DNA from: Glandiceps talaboti
Lineage: Eukaryota; Hemichordata; Enteropneusta; Spengelidae
Direction of reading: 5' to 3'
Assembly: GCF_964340395.1 (NCBI RefSeq)
Contig: NC_135566.1
Coordinates: forward strand, 7,482,001-7,546,000
DNA length: 64,000 bases
The position numbers and the translations under genes were made by a program. Positions 14,101-27,600 of this stretch are shown here, in pieces. The notes beneath the pieces are model-generated. The model had not been told where the DNA came from. It saw only the letters and a list, made by a program, of their open reading frames with translations, and made no database searches. Each line of letters starts with the position of its first letter. Position 1 is the first letter of the stretch.

Positions 14101-17100
14101 TATTTATTTGGGAATTCTGATAAAATGATGAGCGTTTGTAGGAAGATTTTACCTACTTACTCCCCTTACAAAACACACTAATGGACAACTTGTGCAAACT
14201 TACCATATTTAGCTTCTTGCATGGCTTTTGCAGCTTCATTTTCTGATCTTGTCCTAAAGCGTGATGATGTGTACTTGTACATTCTTAACACATAATGAGA
14301 AAAAAATAGTAAAAAAAAATATATACATATCAAATTGTAAATCCATGTAAAAACTTATGCATGTAACATCACATGTACAGAATAGTGGGTCAATCTGTTG
14401 ACAAAGACTGAAGTGTGCATTTTGAAAAATTCAGAACAAAAATTTAATTCGACACTATGGTTTATCAATACAGACGAATTTTCATTTGAAAACAGAGAGA
14501 ATATATTTATAATGAGTATGCTTCACTAAACTATCAAATATATTCATGGTTACATTAAAAGATTGACAGGTTCTGACTTTATTATATTAGGGCATCTATT
14601 TTTAATAGTCACTGTCAGTTAATCCAAAACTATTCTTGGAACAATAAAAGGTTAGAAAGTTCAGAAATTAGGTTGGAGGATTTGTATGCCTGGTCTCTTC
14701 ACTAAACAATCAGAACTATTTATGGATACATTCAAAGATTCACAGGTTCTGACCTTATAAGGGCATCTATTTTAGTCATAGTACATTGCATAATTGAAAC
14801 TATACATAGAACAATGAAAGATAAACAGGTTCAGAACATAAGGGAATTTATTTACTCTCTCCACACTAAACAATAAAAAATTATTCACGGTAGAAAATCT
14901 ATTTTAGTCTAAAACACTACAGCAACAGTATCCATGGTTACAAATAAAGATTAGGTGGTTCTGAATGTTAAAGAGAATTCATGTTATTCTTGCAAATCAA
15001 TGTCAGCTACACAGTCTGAGTCAAAGCTGTATGAAGCTGTTGACAGTTTGGGAACTTTTTCAGAGAGCTTACTTGTAAAACAGCAAACTGCTCAAAGTTG
15101 CTTTAGGGGCCGTGTCATTTTAAAACTGATGCACGACAAACGTAATTCCTTCGTTTAGGGGGGGGGGGGGGGGGGGGGGGTAAGAGTTCATTTCGTTTTG
15201 AGTGCATCAAAATCGCAATAAGGTTTTTTCATTCTTACTAAAATGGAATCAAACGTGGCAATGCTATTTTTCTTGAAAAATGAGTCAGGAACTTTGCCAG
15301 AGATGCGTGTTGTTCTAAAAATAACCGTATGGCCAAGTAACCCACCTAGTCAGGGAGTGATGTACAATAAATGAATCACAAAAACAATCTCTTGAATGCT
15401 GCGAAAACATGGTTTTATTATTCACCAACACCTAAACAGAAGTTCCTGAATTCAAGAGACTTTTATCCATTTGTTGGGTCATATCACAACTATAAATGAT
15501 GGTACGTGACGAACGCACATGTCAACCAATTTCTTACGACTAGGATGATTGATAAGCGTACAACCCAAGCAAGCCATGTATGTAGACATTACCTCATTTA
15601 ATACTTGTACCTGCAACTCTTGGTTTTTAAAACGTCCAGATCCGACATAGCTTTACGTTTTAGGATTACCTAATTCCAAATTCTAGATGGGTTAGCTGTT
15701 TAGACATGAGGAGATTCCTCGTACCCAAATATAAACAACACTGCACGCCACTACGTAGGTAACGCCATGTGATCTTGTCAACGAAAGTTAACAAGGTGGG
15801 TGCGTGCGTGATCAGAGCGGATCGTTCAATCGTAGTGGCAACTTTTAAAGGACCTTTACGATAATTGATTTGAATAGACTATGTGGAGAGGACATTGCCA
15901 AAATCCACCTACGCGAAGGTTCTAAGTTAGGCCAGGTTGGGGTATAACGTGAAACTAATACGAATGTAAATCCGAAAATTACCGATGAGATGTCACATGT
16001 TTGTCGTGACCTCTAAACTTGGACTAAATTATCATAGATAGCGTGGTATTGCGAACATTTATTTCGGCACTAGTAACAGGTTGATCACTCGACTGATGTT
16101 GATTCAATCCTTCTATTAACGTGAAAATGAAAAGTTCGATCGCCTGAAATAATTATTCAGTAATAGTTTAGTGATTCCAAACAGATTTATAGATGTTTTT
16201 ACGTGAAAGCCGCCGCCACATCGATGTGTTCATCACTGTCGTGGTGCGACGTCACCGTCAAAATCAACTTGTATAAATTACGAAACGTGCGAATATGAAC
16301 GACTCGACAGAAACAACTTGAAGGCTAAAAAGCATGAGAACTGTGTTTTACAGAGACAGCAAAATGTTTTACAAGTTGAATTGCAATTAGTTTGTTGTGT
16401 GTTTATTGATGTCATGGTATATGATATAAACATACATGTAGGTCAGGTCGTTCATTTCCCATTTCGCATTAAGACATTTCGTTTTGAGGGGGGAGGGTTT
16501 AAACTAAAACGAAGAAATTACGTTTCTTGTGCGTCAGTTTTAAAATGACACGGCCCCTTTATTATTTTTTTCTTGAATACGTAAATAAACCTTAGGGTTG
16601 GCATGAAAAACTAGGTGGGGTCAGGTAACCAAACAATTTTTTTTATTAGGCCTTAGAAAGTTGACAGGTTAAGAATTTATATGCATGCTAATTGTAAAAC
16701 AACTGAAACTGCAGATTGAATAAGGCAGTTTACGATTCTTGAAAAGTTTAGAAACTTCTGAACAGCACATGTACTCTTCTGCTTCAGTGTCTGACTACAC
16801 ATGGTGATAAATTACATCAGGAGTCAAGATAAAACATGCATTGACACGCAAGAGTTATTGGTAGTCCGGGTATAAATCTATTCATCAGTGCAGTAAGGTC
16901 GTATCTGCTTATACAATTGTATAGCAGATACAACCTTTCTGCACTGACGTGATGAAATCTCGGACTTTTTGTCTACAATAACATGTCCTCTAAAGACAAC
17001 CATTTTTGTGGTTGGTCAAATCACATTTGGCTATGGGGGGGGGGGGGGGGGTTTACATTACGTACCAAATTGTGAGGACCCTAAAATAGGAGAACATCAC

Positions 17101-18565
17101 ATTTTTGTTGGTCAAAAGAGTTTGCTGATTTGTCAGTTGTGTATCACATTTAGCAAAGAGGGGGCAAACTTGTTACTTCATAGTAATGGATATGCGAAAC
17201 ACCAAACTTTGAGGCATCAAATTGGCTTAGAGGGGTACACAGTAAGAGACTTGCAAACTCCAAATTTTGTGCATTAAAAGAAATTGCTGTTCATCAGTGG
17301 TGCATCACATTTGGTTAAGGGGTACATTAGTTACCACATAGGTAAGGGATAGTGACACTCTGAATTTTGGTGCATCATAAGAACTTCTTGTGTGTGTCAG
17401 TGATGCATCACATTTGGCTAAGAGGGAGTAGTTACTGTATAGTAAGAGATACGCAAACACTAAATTTTGGTGCATCAAAAAAACTTCTTGTGTGTGAATG
17501 GAGCACAAAATTGGCTTCAAGATGTACACTGGAGTATCACATAGTAAGGGATGGGGGAACACCATATTTTGTGTTACAAGAAATTGCTGTGTGTCAGTGG
17601 TGACATCACATTTATCTAAGGAGTACAAAGTAGTAGCATAGTATGGAATTACACATACACTAATTTTGTTGCATCAAAAGAAACTGCTGAGTCAGTGAAA
17701 CATTAAAATTAGCTCCATTTAAGCCACAGTGGTACACTGGTCCACAAACACACTGCTATGTGTCAGTGAAACATTAAAATTAGCTCCATTTAAGCCACAG
17801 TGGTACACTGGTCCACAAACACACTGCTATGTGTCAGTGAAACATTAAAATTAGCTCCATTTAAGCCACAGTGGTACACTGGTCCACAAACACACTGCTA
17901 TGTGTCAGTGAAACATTGAAATTAGCTCCATTTAAGCCACAGTGGTACACTGGTCCACAATATAACATTTCTTACCTTGGTTTGTACAGTGAATTTGGTA
18001 GACGTTTAGTTTGAACTTTGTGTCCTCGAATGTAGACCTTCATTTTGGGTTCAACATAAAGAACTGCTGAGTAAGCTCTGAATGACTTCCTTTCCAAATA
18101 GTCCCTGATAAACGGAAATACACACAAACATGACTATTTAGTTTTTGTATTCTGAGAAGTCCAGTGTTTTTGGTAAGGTTGGGGAACCCTGGTAACAGAA
18201 AGGGGAAAGGGGGTAAAAGTTGCAGTTTTCCATACTCCCATAATTTTGTTTGGGAACCCCGGTGAAATTACTGGGGAACCCAGGTTGACTTTACCTGCTT
18301 ACTGCACTTGGCTTGACTAGTTTCACACCTCAAATCATGTAACAATCCAACTATAACAGTACCCATCTGTAGACTGAAATATTCAAGGTTGTGTACACTC
18401 CTGTAACCATACAGTAATAACAACTGACGTTTCACCTATGGTTAACAGAAGTGCCAACAATGACAAATTTTTCAGTCAACAACCTTCGGGAGGATTAGAA
18501 AAGACTGGAAGAGGATGGTATCGAATTATAAAGAAGTCTTATTGGTCAAAATTGATCAATCAATT

Positions 18566-18606
<41 letters not shown>

Positions 18607-21600
18607 GTCAATCAATCAATCAACCAACCAACCAACCAACCAACCAACCAAACAACCAATCAATTAATTAATTTAAAAAGCATCAGTTTTCACTATGTTG
18701 AGTTCAGAGGAACAATGCATATGTACATCAATTTTATCAAATTATGATACTTTCAAAATACTTTCACTCATTGCAAAAAACAGCATTCAAAATCTAGAGA
18801 GACAGAGTTAAAAGATCTTTCAACATATAAATGTTTCACTGCTTACCTATCATCAGTCTCGCCTTCTGCATGGTATGGATTCGCCATCAATATATCTTTT
18901 GGATCTGCTTTCACATCTAGTTCTGGTTCTCCACTATCAAGAACTTTTAAATTGTACAAAACAACTAAGGTACCTGGAGAAAACAGACATGAAATTTAAC
19001 TAAACAGTTTGCCCCTACACACTTTTATGATGTGCTTTTTTCACCGTATGTAATATTTTCCAAGCTGGTTATTTTCATTTTGTTGAAAATACAGAACAGA
19101 ACTTACTTTTAAGAATATATCATTTATAGTTCCAATAATCAATAGGACAGTACAATATAGTTACTTTGGAACGGTAAATTGGAAATGAATGCATCATTCT
19201 GATCTGTCTACTACAGACCTTGATTACGCATTGATTTGATTATTCAGCACCAATATCTCTATAGACTTATTTTGAATAGTAGCCTGAGCTGAGGGAATTC
19301 ACTCTCATATAATGCCCATATGGTTGACAGTCTCTTCTATAGAGTCAGCACTCTTATAATACATTGACCACAGAAGTGATTTCCAGGGAACCAACAGCTT
19401 TTACAAATCACATAGGTTAAATTGATACATATGATGGTACATAGGCTTACAATTTTCATCTTTTGTTCACTTTACTCACTAGCAACAGTGTTGTTTGCAC
19501 AAATGCAGTACAAACCAAAACTGCCACCACTCAGTTTTGAACACAGGGCATACAGATATCATTATGGCCACTGTCAATAAGTTTTGAACACACATATGGC
19601 TGTAACCATTTAGCTGTAATTAGGATAGCTCACTCAATACTGTAAATGTTTAATAAGGTGGTATATTTCTCACTGTGTATCAAACTATAAGCTCATATTT
19701 TCAAAATAAATATATGTAAAATTTCATGTACATAAAATAATAGCAGCTGCAAATTAACGATAGCTACTGTAAGTGTAAATAAATAGAGACAATGTTTTTG
19801 TTAGAAAGAAAGTACTTTGTAGGTAAAAATCTACCCAAATTCCAAAATCATTAGCTAAACCAGAATTGAGTAGTGACATTTAGGAAGTTATCCACACTAC
19901 CCGATTTTTACATGCATGTTAACACAGTTTCCATCCTCAACAAATACTCTGAGCTATTTATAAGTGGTATCACCAATAAACATGAATTACAGATACCAGC
20001 ATTGAATTCAAAATCTATGTATTTAGAGCTGCACTAGCTGTAACTGGAACGTTTTTCTGAAAATGTTTTGTTAAGTACAATAACTTATTCATAATATCAT
20101 GCACTGTGAACAGTATTCTATCACCTGTGAGTAACCATATCATTTGTAGCTGTATTTACGATAAATCAAATCAAATTGATCTTTAGGTCCACACACACGA
20201 AAAACAGCTCCCTCAACTATGACCACAATTTCTACCTATTTCTGTACTGCTACTAAAGGGATGATATCAACCACTGATTAACATGTTCAATGTCTACTTT
20301 AATTGGTATTTTATGTTTCAGTAAATATATTGTGGTTGTCTGATCAAAAAATGACACTCAAGTCACTAGTTGTAGTACAGTTTTAACAAGGTGACAGATT
20401 CAAAACCAAGCTTTTACTCAAGATCTAAACTTGTCATTACACTACCTACAGATAACATTGAACACTAATTAAAATGGCTATATGGATGAGGATTGGGTAT
20501 TTATTTTGGATTTTTAAATTTTTTTAAACAATTTTATCATGGCATCCTCTTTGAAAAAGTAATGTGAAACAGCATTGTCTAAGTCTCACGCAGAGCCTGT
20601 GTTGTTTGTAGTTCAACAAATTGCAAACCGCTTAAAAATATGTAAAGAGTTTGTTATTGAACGTGCAACCACAAACAATTTACACATTTATCATGCTTTT
20701 TCAATTTATTGAGTTACAAAAAAAGGACTTTGCATACGTTGTTTCACATCTATTTTTCAAGCAGGAAGCCATGATAAAATTGTTTTATTAATTAAAATTC
20801 AAAAATAAATACCCAGTCCTCATCCATATGGCCACTTTAACAAATACAATGTCTTTTTATAAGTAAGTGATCAAATTTTAGTGAATATATCTTTGGTTAT
20901 TTCATGAACAAAAATGCCCTAGTTGCAGCTAGTGCCAGTTTTAAGATACATGTATAATATATATAATCGTTTTACACTTTTTATGAATGTGTAAATATTT
21001 CAGTTTTATTTTCCTGGTGATATTAGAACTGGAATGTACAAAGAACTGAATGTACAGGATTTGTTTATCGATTTCATAAAAGTAGTACAAATTCAAAGTT
21101 AACTTTAAGAAAACTTGAACAAATTTGACCAAAATATTTTCTCTCCATCGTAAATTTTGTTCACCTCCTTAAATTCTAGAGATATATACATAAATGCTGA
21201 TGATCTCTTGTGAATTGGATAGTTTATTTCCTGTGGGCTTACCACATGTGACATAAAGGATTTGGTTCACCGATTTCACAAAAGTACTCCAAAATTTATC
21301 CCAGAGATGTACATAATCTGAGAATTTGTTGTTCTAATTTTTTTCCTGTGGTCTTGCCACATATAAAACTTACAGTATTTGCTTTAATACTTTTGCATAC
21401 TGTAAAATCATAATTCAACATATTTACATAAATTGAAAAAAAAGATATTACTATTTTTTTTATGTGGGAGTACCACATCTTTGACATACAAGCTTTCATT
21501 TACCACATTGAATTTCACGAAGTAGTGTAATGTTATCAATATATACATATTTTATGTATTTTTATTTTCACGACTGCATATGCTATTATTACTAACTGCC

Positions 21601-24600
21601 TATTTTAGTTTCTAAAATCTATAAGAAAGTGAAGATATATTGTCACGTCAGTGCAGTGAGGTCATAATTGCCTATACAATTGCATAGCAGATATAACCTT
21701 TCTGCACTGATACGACGATATAATACAAAAGATGAGATGACTTGCACTACATCAGTCCTACTGTGACTAGGAAATGACTGACATTAATATAAATGGCCTG
21801 GTTTCCATGCTAGCAAATTAGGCAGGCAATCATCACGACTTGCTTCCAAATTTAACTATTCCCCTGCAGGCATGACTGACTCACCACTGCCTCTTATAAA
21901 AATAGTGTGCTTATTTGCTCAACAAAAACACTGTACAACATTTTACCCACAACTCTCTCTGATTTGTAGTGTTGGACATCATCTCCTTGAAGTCAGACAA
22001 ATCTCACCAGTGTATAGGGTTTTGTAAAAACATTTTTTCCATTTGGCAAGAGTAGAATTACCACTGATGAGTTTCTGAATACCCATTTTCATCGGTTCTG
22101 GTATCAGTGATTTATTGTAGAAGGAGTAGCAATTTTAGGAATTTGTCAGCAGATTTTCTTGAAAGACATGCAGAATATTTGCAACAAAACTAAGGAAAAT
22201 ATATGCACCTGTTATGACTTTGCCAAAGATATAGATTTATTTGAATAGGTATGACAAAAGAAATTTACATACTAAAACTCATCATACACACTGATTACCC
22301 AAGTTATTAACACTTTGACAATGAAAAGTGTTTTATTCACAGCACATGCTTAATTTAGTTGTTAGTTCATTTTTATACAAAATTTAGAACTTTATTTTTG
22401 ATTCCTAAGCGTTCTTTTGCTACATATTAATTAAACTTAATTACTATGCTTAAAATGTTGAAAAGTATGGATTATTGAAAAAGTTATAAAATAAGGAACC
22501 TCCAAGCATACCAATCAGAGAGAGTTGTGGGTAAGATATTATACAGTGAAAAAGCCTTGAGTACAATTTACATGACAGTTCTATATAACTTCACTGTTGA
22601 TCATAAAAAACAGTGTTCAGTTGCTCGATAAAAAACTTTGAGAACAGTCTATCAATCTACAAAAAATGACAACTTTCTTTAAACTGCACAATCAAATACA
22701 GTGTGATCATTTACGCAACTAAAACTCAACTGAAGACCAATCTTTCAAGACAATTGTCTATACATTTTCAAATGTCTGTTGATATTCTATTGAGAACCCA
22801 CAACTTGTACAAAATACAATTTTCTAGTTAACACCATTGTTGGTAATATGGAACTTGCAATCTAGACTGAGCAAAGAGCTGTGGGATTATCTGTGGTTAT
22901 CATAATACCTAATCTGGAGCTACTGATAAAATAAACCTCCCACAATGGTCAGGGTGACTATGAATTGATTATTTGTGGTTACAAACAATGTAACATTATT
23001 GTTTACAATGCTAATTGATTAGTATTTACTATCACATTTCCCATGATGCAACATTCAACATGGCAGGTTTGCAAGTTCCCTATTAGAACAGTTAGTTCAT
23101 TTTCTCAACTAACACTCTTAGAATTGACTACCAATCTCTACAAAAGACAATCCTCTATATAAATTCACTGTTCACGTGCATGCACACTCAGCCACACATG
23201 GGGAAATTAAAGTGTATCTGGTAATGTCACCATAAAGAGGTATAAATATGTTTTGCATTTGTATGATGTACGTCTTGTGTCAGACAGCAATGAATTTTAT
23301 ACTTTCTTGGCAGAAAATATTTGATAGAGGCCAGGAAAATGGCCAGTTGGCAATCATTTATTCCCCATTATCATTCATTAATCAGTTATTTATCAGATTA
23401 TTTGCATCCATGACTACATATTTACATGCTTATTATTCTATGTACATGATTTCTGTTTATTTATACGTGGTACACATTTCTCTATTGAACTATTCCTGTG
23501 CTATTTTAAAGGGGAACACTACTCTAATAAATAGATAAATTTTCATAAACTTTGGGTTTTGGAGAGTCATTTGACAACTTTACATCACATAAATTACATG
23601 CAATTGTCAAGAAACATCAAATTGAAGCTCTATTTCATCTCCATTGTTCTCACACTGGTCCACCATTGCATCATGGGACTTAGCAGACATACATATTTAT
23701 TAGATGTACACTGAATATTCATGACTATTTATCTGAAGATGATAAACACTTAGGAGTCATGCATATTTAGTGTGCATCTAAATTCTAATATATATTTGTC
23801 TGTGAAGTCCCACGAGACAAGCAAGAGTGGAACGCTGCTAGAACATAAGAGGTGAAAAAGAGTTTCAATTTAGTGTTCTTGCCAACTGAATGACGTGAAT
23901 TCATGAAATGACTCTCCATGATCCAGAACCCAAAATCTATAAAAAATACCTTTATTTCCCGGAGTGGTATTCCCTTTTAGTAACAAGTCTTCAGTGCAGA
24001 CACCAACCAATTCTCTGTACTTTAAGCTGTGTCAATGTGAACCCTGGAAAACACACTGCCATATACAATGTACAATGTACTCACATAGCTTCTATGAATG
24101 ACATAGCAAGTTTGTGACATTTGACCTTGAAAGTTTAAGTTCAAGGTCATCTAAACATGCAGTCAAACAATCACATCACATTCCATCACTGATAAATGTT
24201 TTCTAGCTTTTAAGTACTTACCAGATTCCCCTGTTATCTTATCAAATTGTGACATAAATTCATTCTCTGTGTGGAATGGTGAGTACTTCAGTATCAAGTC
24301 CATTTCTCGTTGGTGCTGTTTGTGAAAAAAACAAGTTTAAAAAATATTGATAATTTTCAACTGAAAATAATAATGGTGATCTCTAAGATTCCAAGACTGA
24401 ACAATGAATATTCATGAGATGTTTTACACTGAAGGGAACAAGCACTTAGGAGTCATAAATATTCATTGTTCAACCATGAATGATTATTTCTGCTGACTCC
24501 CATGATGCAATGACCCACAGCAAAGATAACCTATAAAGCCACAAGATCAACTTGATGTTTCTCTGAAATCGCAAATAATTGTAGGTGATGTAAAATCATG

Positions 24601-27600
24601 AAATGACTCTCTAGAACCCATAGTTTATGGAAATGTATAAACTTCCTGGAGTGGTGTTCCCCTTTAAGTACGCTTAGAAGTCTACAATCTTTCTAATTCA
24701 CTTGCATAATGGCAGCGTTACAACTGCTATCTACTCTAATTATCAGTGCTCACCTAGTAAATGTAATTCTAACTCCATAAAATCATAACTCAAGGTGCAC
24801 AATAATGACTAAACTTGAAAATTATAGTTGGCCTGGAACACCACTTTTCAAAGAAACTCTTCTAGATGCCTACACATTTGACAGATTTGACTATGTCTAC
24901 TCTTTTCCTACTCTCATAGCAAGACCTCAGATCGGAGCTTGCTGAATAAAGCCGAAAGGTGATGACTGTACCTTTCTCAGCTGTAACCTTAGGTCATTTT
25001 TTAAATAAGCGCAACAGCCAGAGGTCTTGCAACTAGACTAGCTAACTTGCCTATAGTGTGTTCAAACTCTGACTGGGCCAATAGCTGCCTTGTAAAACTA
25101 TCAAAGAGACTTACTTTGACACGTTCAAATTCTGTCTGGGATAATGGTTGCCTTGTACTACTATCAAAGGATGGAATTGGAACAATGACTTCGTCAATGT
25201 TTTCATCTTCATGGAAACTCCTTGATATAAACAACGAACTCATGGTTTCTCCCTTTTTTGTGAAAAGAATGAGGTCTTTGGAAATTCTCATGGAACCACT
25301 GAAAATATAAAGTACATGGCGTTGGAAGTCATAGGGTGCCAAGACAAAAGACTGTCATATTGGGGTTACAGGGGGGGGGGGGGGGAGAAGAGAGGGGACA
25401 TGTCACAGAACAATAATTACAATGGACTATGTGTACTAAAGGTGGGGGCGGGGAGTAGCAAAGTCATATCCAAATACACAGCTTTTTAAAAACAGCCCTC
25501 AAACATATGAAAGGTAATGATATAATACAGCAACACCATCAACAAACCAATTGTCCTTAAACTGTACAAAAATGTTTGTGTTTGTCATTGTCACATTTTG
25601 CATTCTGCTGTGTTTTGTCTAATATGTTTATATCTCCTATAAACGAACATTTTATTTTTTCAAAATTTAACTAGACAACCATAAGACAACTTCTGTAGTT
25701 GATTTTTGTGGTAAAATAAATAAATATCCAAGTATGAACATTACTACGACACTAGGTCCAACAGAAATACAGTAGTCGTCAAGCATTTTAATACCCATAA
25801 TCATAGTTTCACAGATATTAGATTTATTGGTATTTCTAAGATCTTTTCCTGTGATCCTCGCATCAGAAAAAGCCTTGGAATAAAGCACATGATCACTCTG
25901 CCCACAAGGCATCAACAAAAAAGACTGGCCGTCACCTAGCTAGGGAGCCTCACCTTACTTTTTTTATAACTTAGGGAGACCTTTATATGACACCACTGTA
26001 CCTGCTCTCCTGTTTTTCATAGGTAGGCCATTTTTACTGTTCTTGTCTCTTACCATTTCAGTTTTTGTGTTTTCCTATATTATTTTTACACATTTTTATA
26101 CAGGTTTATTGGATTCATTTTAGCTTTTTGTTTGCTTCATACTCTTTTGTATTTTTGCCCTTGAAAAAGACTGTCTGTGCACAGTCGAAATGTCGGGATT
26201 CAAATAAAGCAGAAATTTTAACCAGCCTTGGATTTATCCTTTTATTCAAACTCAGATATCCAAGACATGGTTTAACGATTCACCAGATGTAACATTCTCA
26301 TTTTCAATCAAGTTCAGTCCATTGACATTTTATCTTGGGCTGATTTGTTGGTTCTACCAATAAATACTTACGACTTCAGACCATTACCATATTGACCAAT
26401 CATAAGGCTATCCAAGGCTCGTTTTGATGATTTTCCAAATGTAATAATACTGGCTGCTTCTCCTGTAAACCAACACAGCATGACACGATAATATTTAGTG
26501 TCGATATTATCTCATAAACATGTAATAGGAAATGTGACTATTTAAATATTATGACTCATCATTTTCATACAGCTTTGTGATTGGCTTTGACCATGTCACA
26601 TGGTATGGGCTGGTGAACCATAGTGACCTAAATTTGCATACAGATGGCAACATTCATTTTCTGTTTTCCCTAGGGCTCTATTACAGTAGCACTACTGTAA
26701 TGCAAATGCAAATTGACACATCAAGTTTGAACAATGATAACAAGATAAGTTCATACTGACATGGTCCAATATTATAAGGACATACATCAATTCTAGTATA
26801 AAAAAAAACCAGCAGGGGCCTTGACAATTGATAGACACCAGTCAGATGCTAAACATAATAGTAATACCATTACATGAAAGCTTGTTCTGCACTTCAAGTT
26901 GATTTTTGTCCATTCAAAGTTCACAATTCAATACATGAACTGTTCATTTCATCTTCCCTATTTGTATAATACTGAATTGCCAATATGTACTACATATTCA
27001 TGACTGTTGTCAACAATACTGAGGAGCAATAAAAGGCAAAACATTTTGTTGTGGGTCAATATGATTCAGATAGGAAATAGCTTTCCTTGTGAGTCACCCA
27101 CAGAGTACGGAATAGGGAAACACCAAATATTGATGCATCACAAGAAATTAAGCACCGGTGGTACATGTACGTTGAAGAGGCATTTCCAATATTTGCCATG
27201 GTGGTGCTCTACTTCCTGTCTATGTGTACTTTGGGGGTACACATGGTATAGGTTACTCAGTTAAACATAGGGCACTGCTGCTTTCTTCGATGTCTGAACA
27301 CAAAAAACATCCCTGATTTACACTTCTACACTGAGAATACCATGAGACAAAGCTCTTAAGAAACAGTAGTAGGAGGTGATGATACCCCCTACTTGAGCGA
27401 GTGCGCTGTATTCTCAACTTCCTGTCTGCAGTCTGGAATGGGCTATTTGATTAGCATGCATACTCTGCATGCAAGTATAACAACACTGAAGACTATAAAA
27501 CTTTACTTCAATTTTTGTTTTACCTGGATCCATTCCTTCACCATCGTCAAGGAAACACAACATAAATCCCCCACGCAAGTCTTCACGTTCAACTACAGGT

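Larger units (their letters stand above)
18974..24221. other. MORC2: MORC2 intron 7, 5.2 kb, rich in small transposons
   Basis: It holds the TTAA element (20469), a palindrome (21641), an inverted-repeat element (21928), a palindromic MITE (23504) and two segments shared with the NLE1 and MRPL18 introns (19150-19220, 20026-20150). No exon-like sequence was found between exons 7 and 8. Confidence 0.7.

Noticed and set aside
25667-25918. 83-codon minus-strand frame, and possible reverse-transcriptase remnant upstream of the 26.2-kb retroelement tail
   Set aside because: No reverse-transcriptase or endonuclease motif can be read in any frame.
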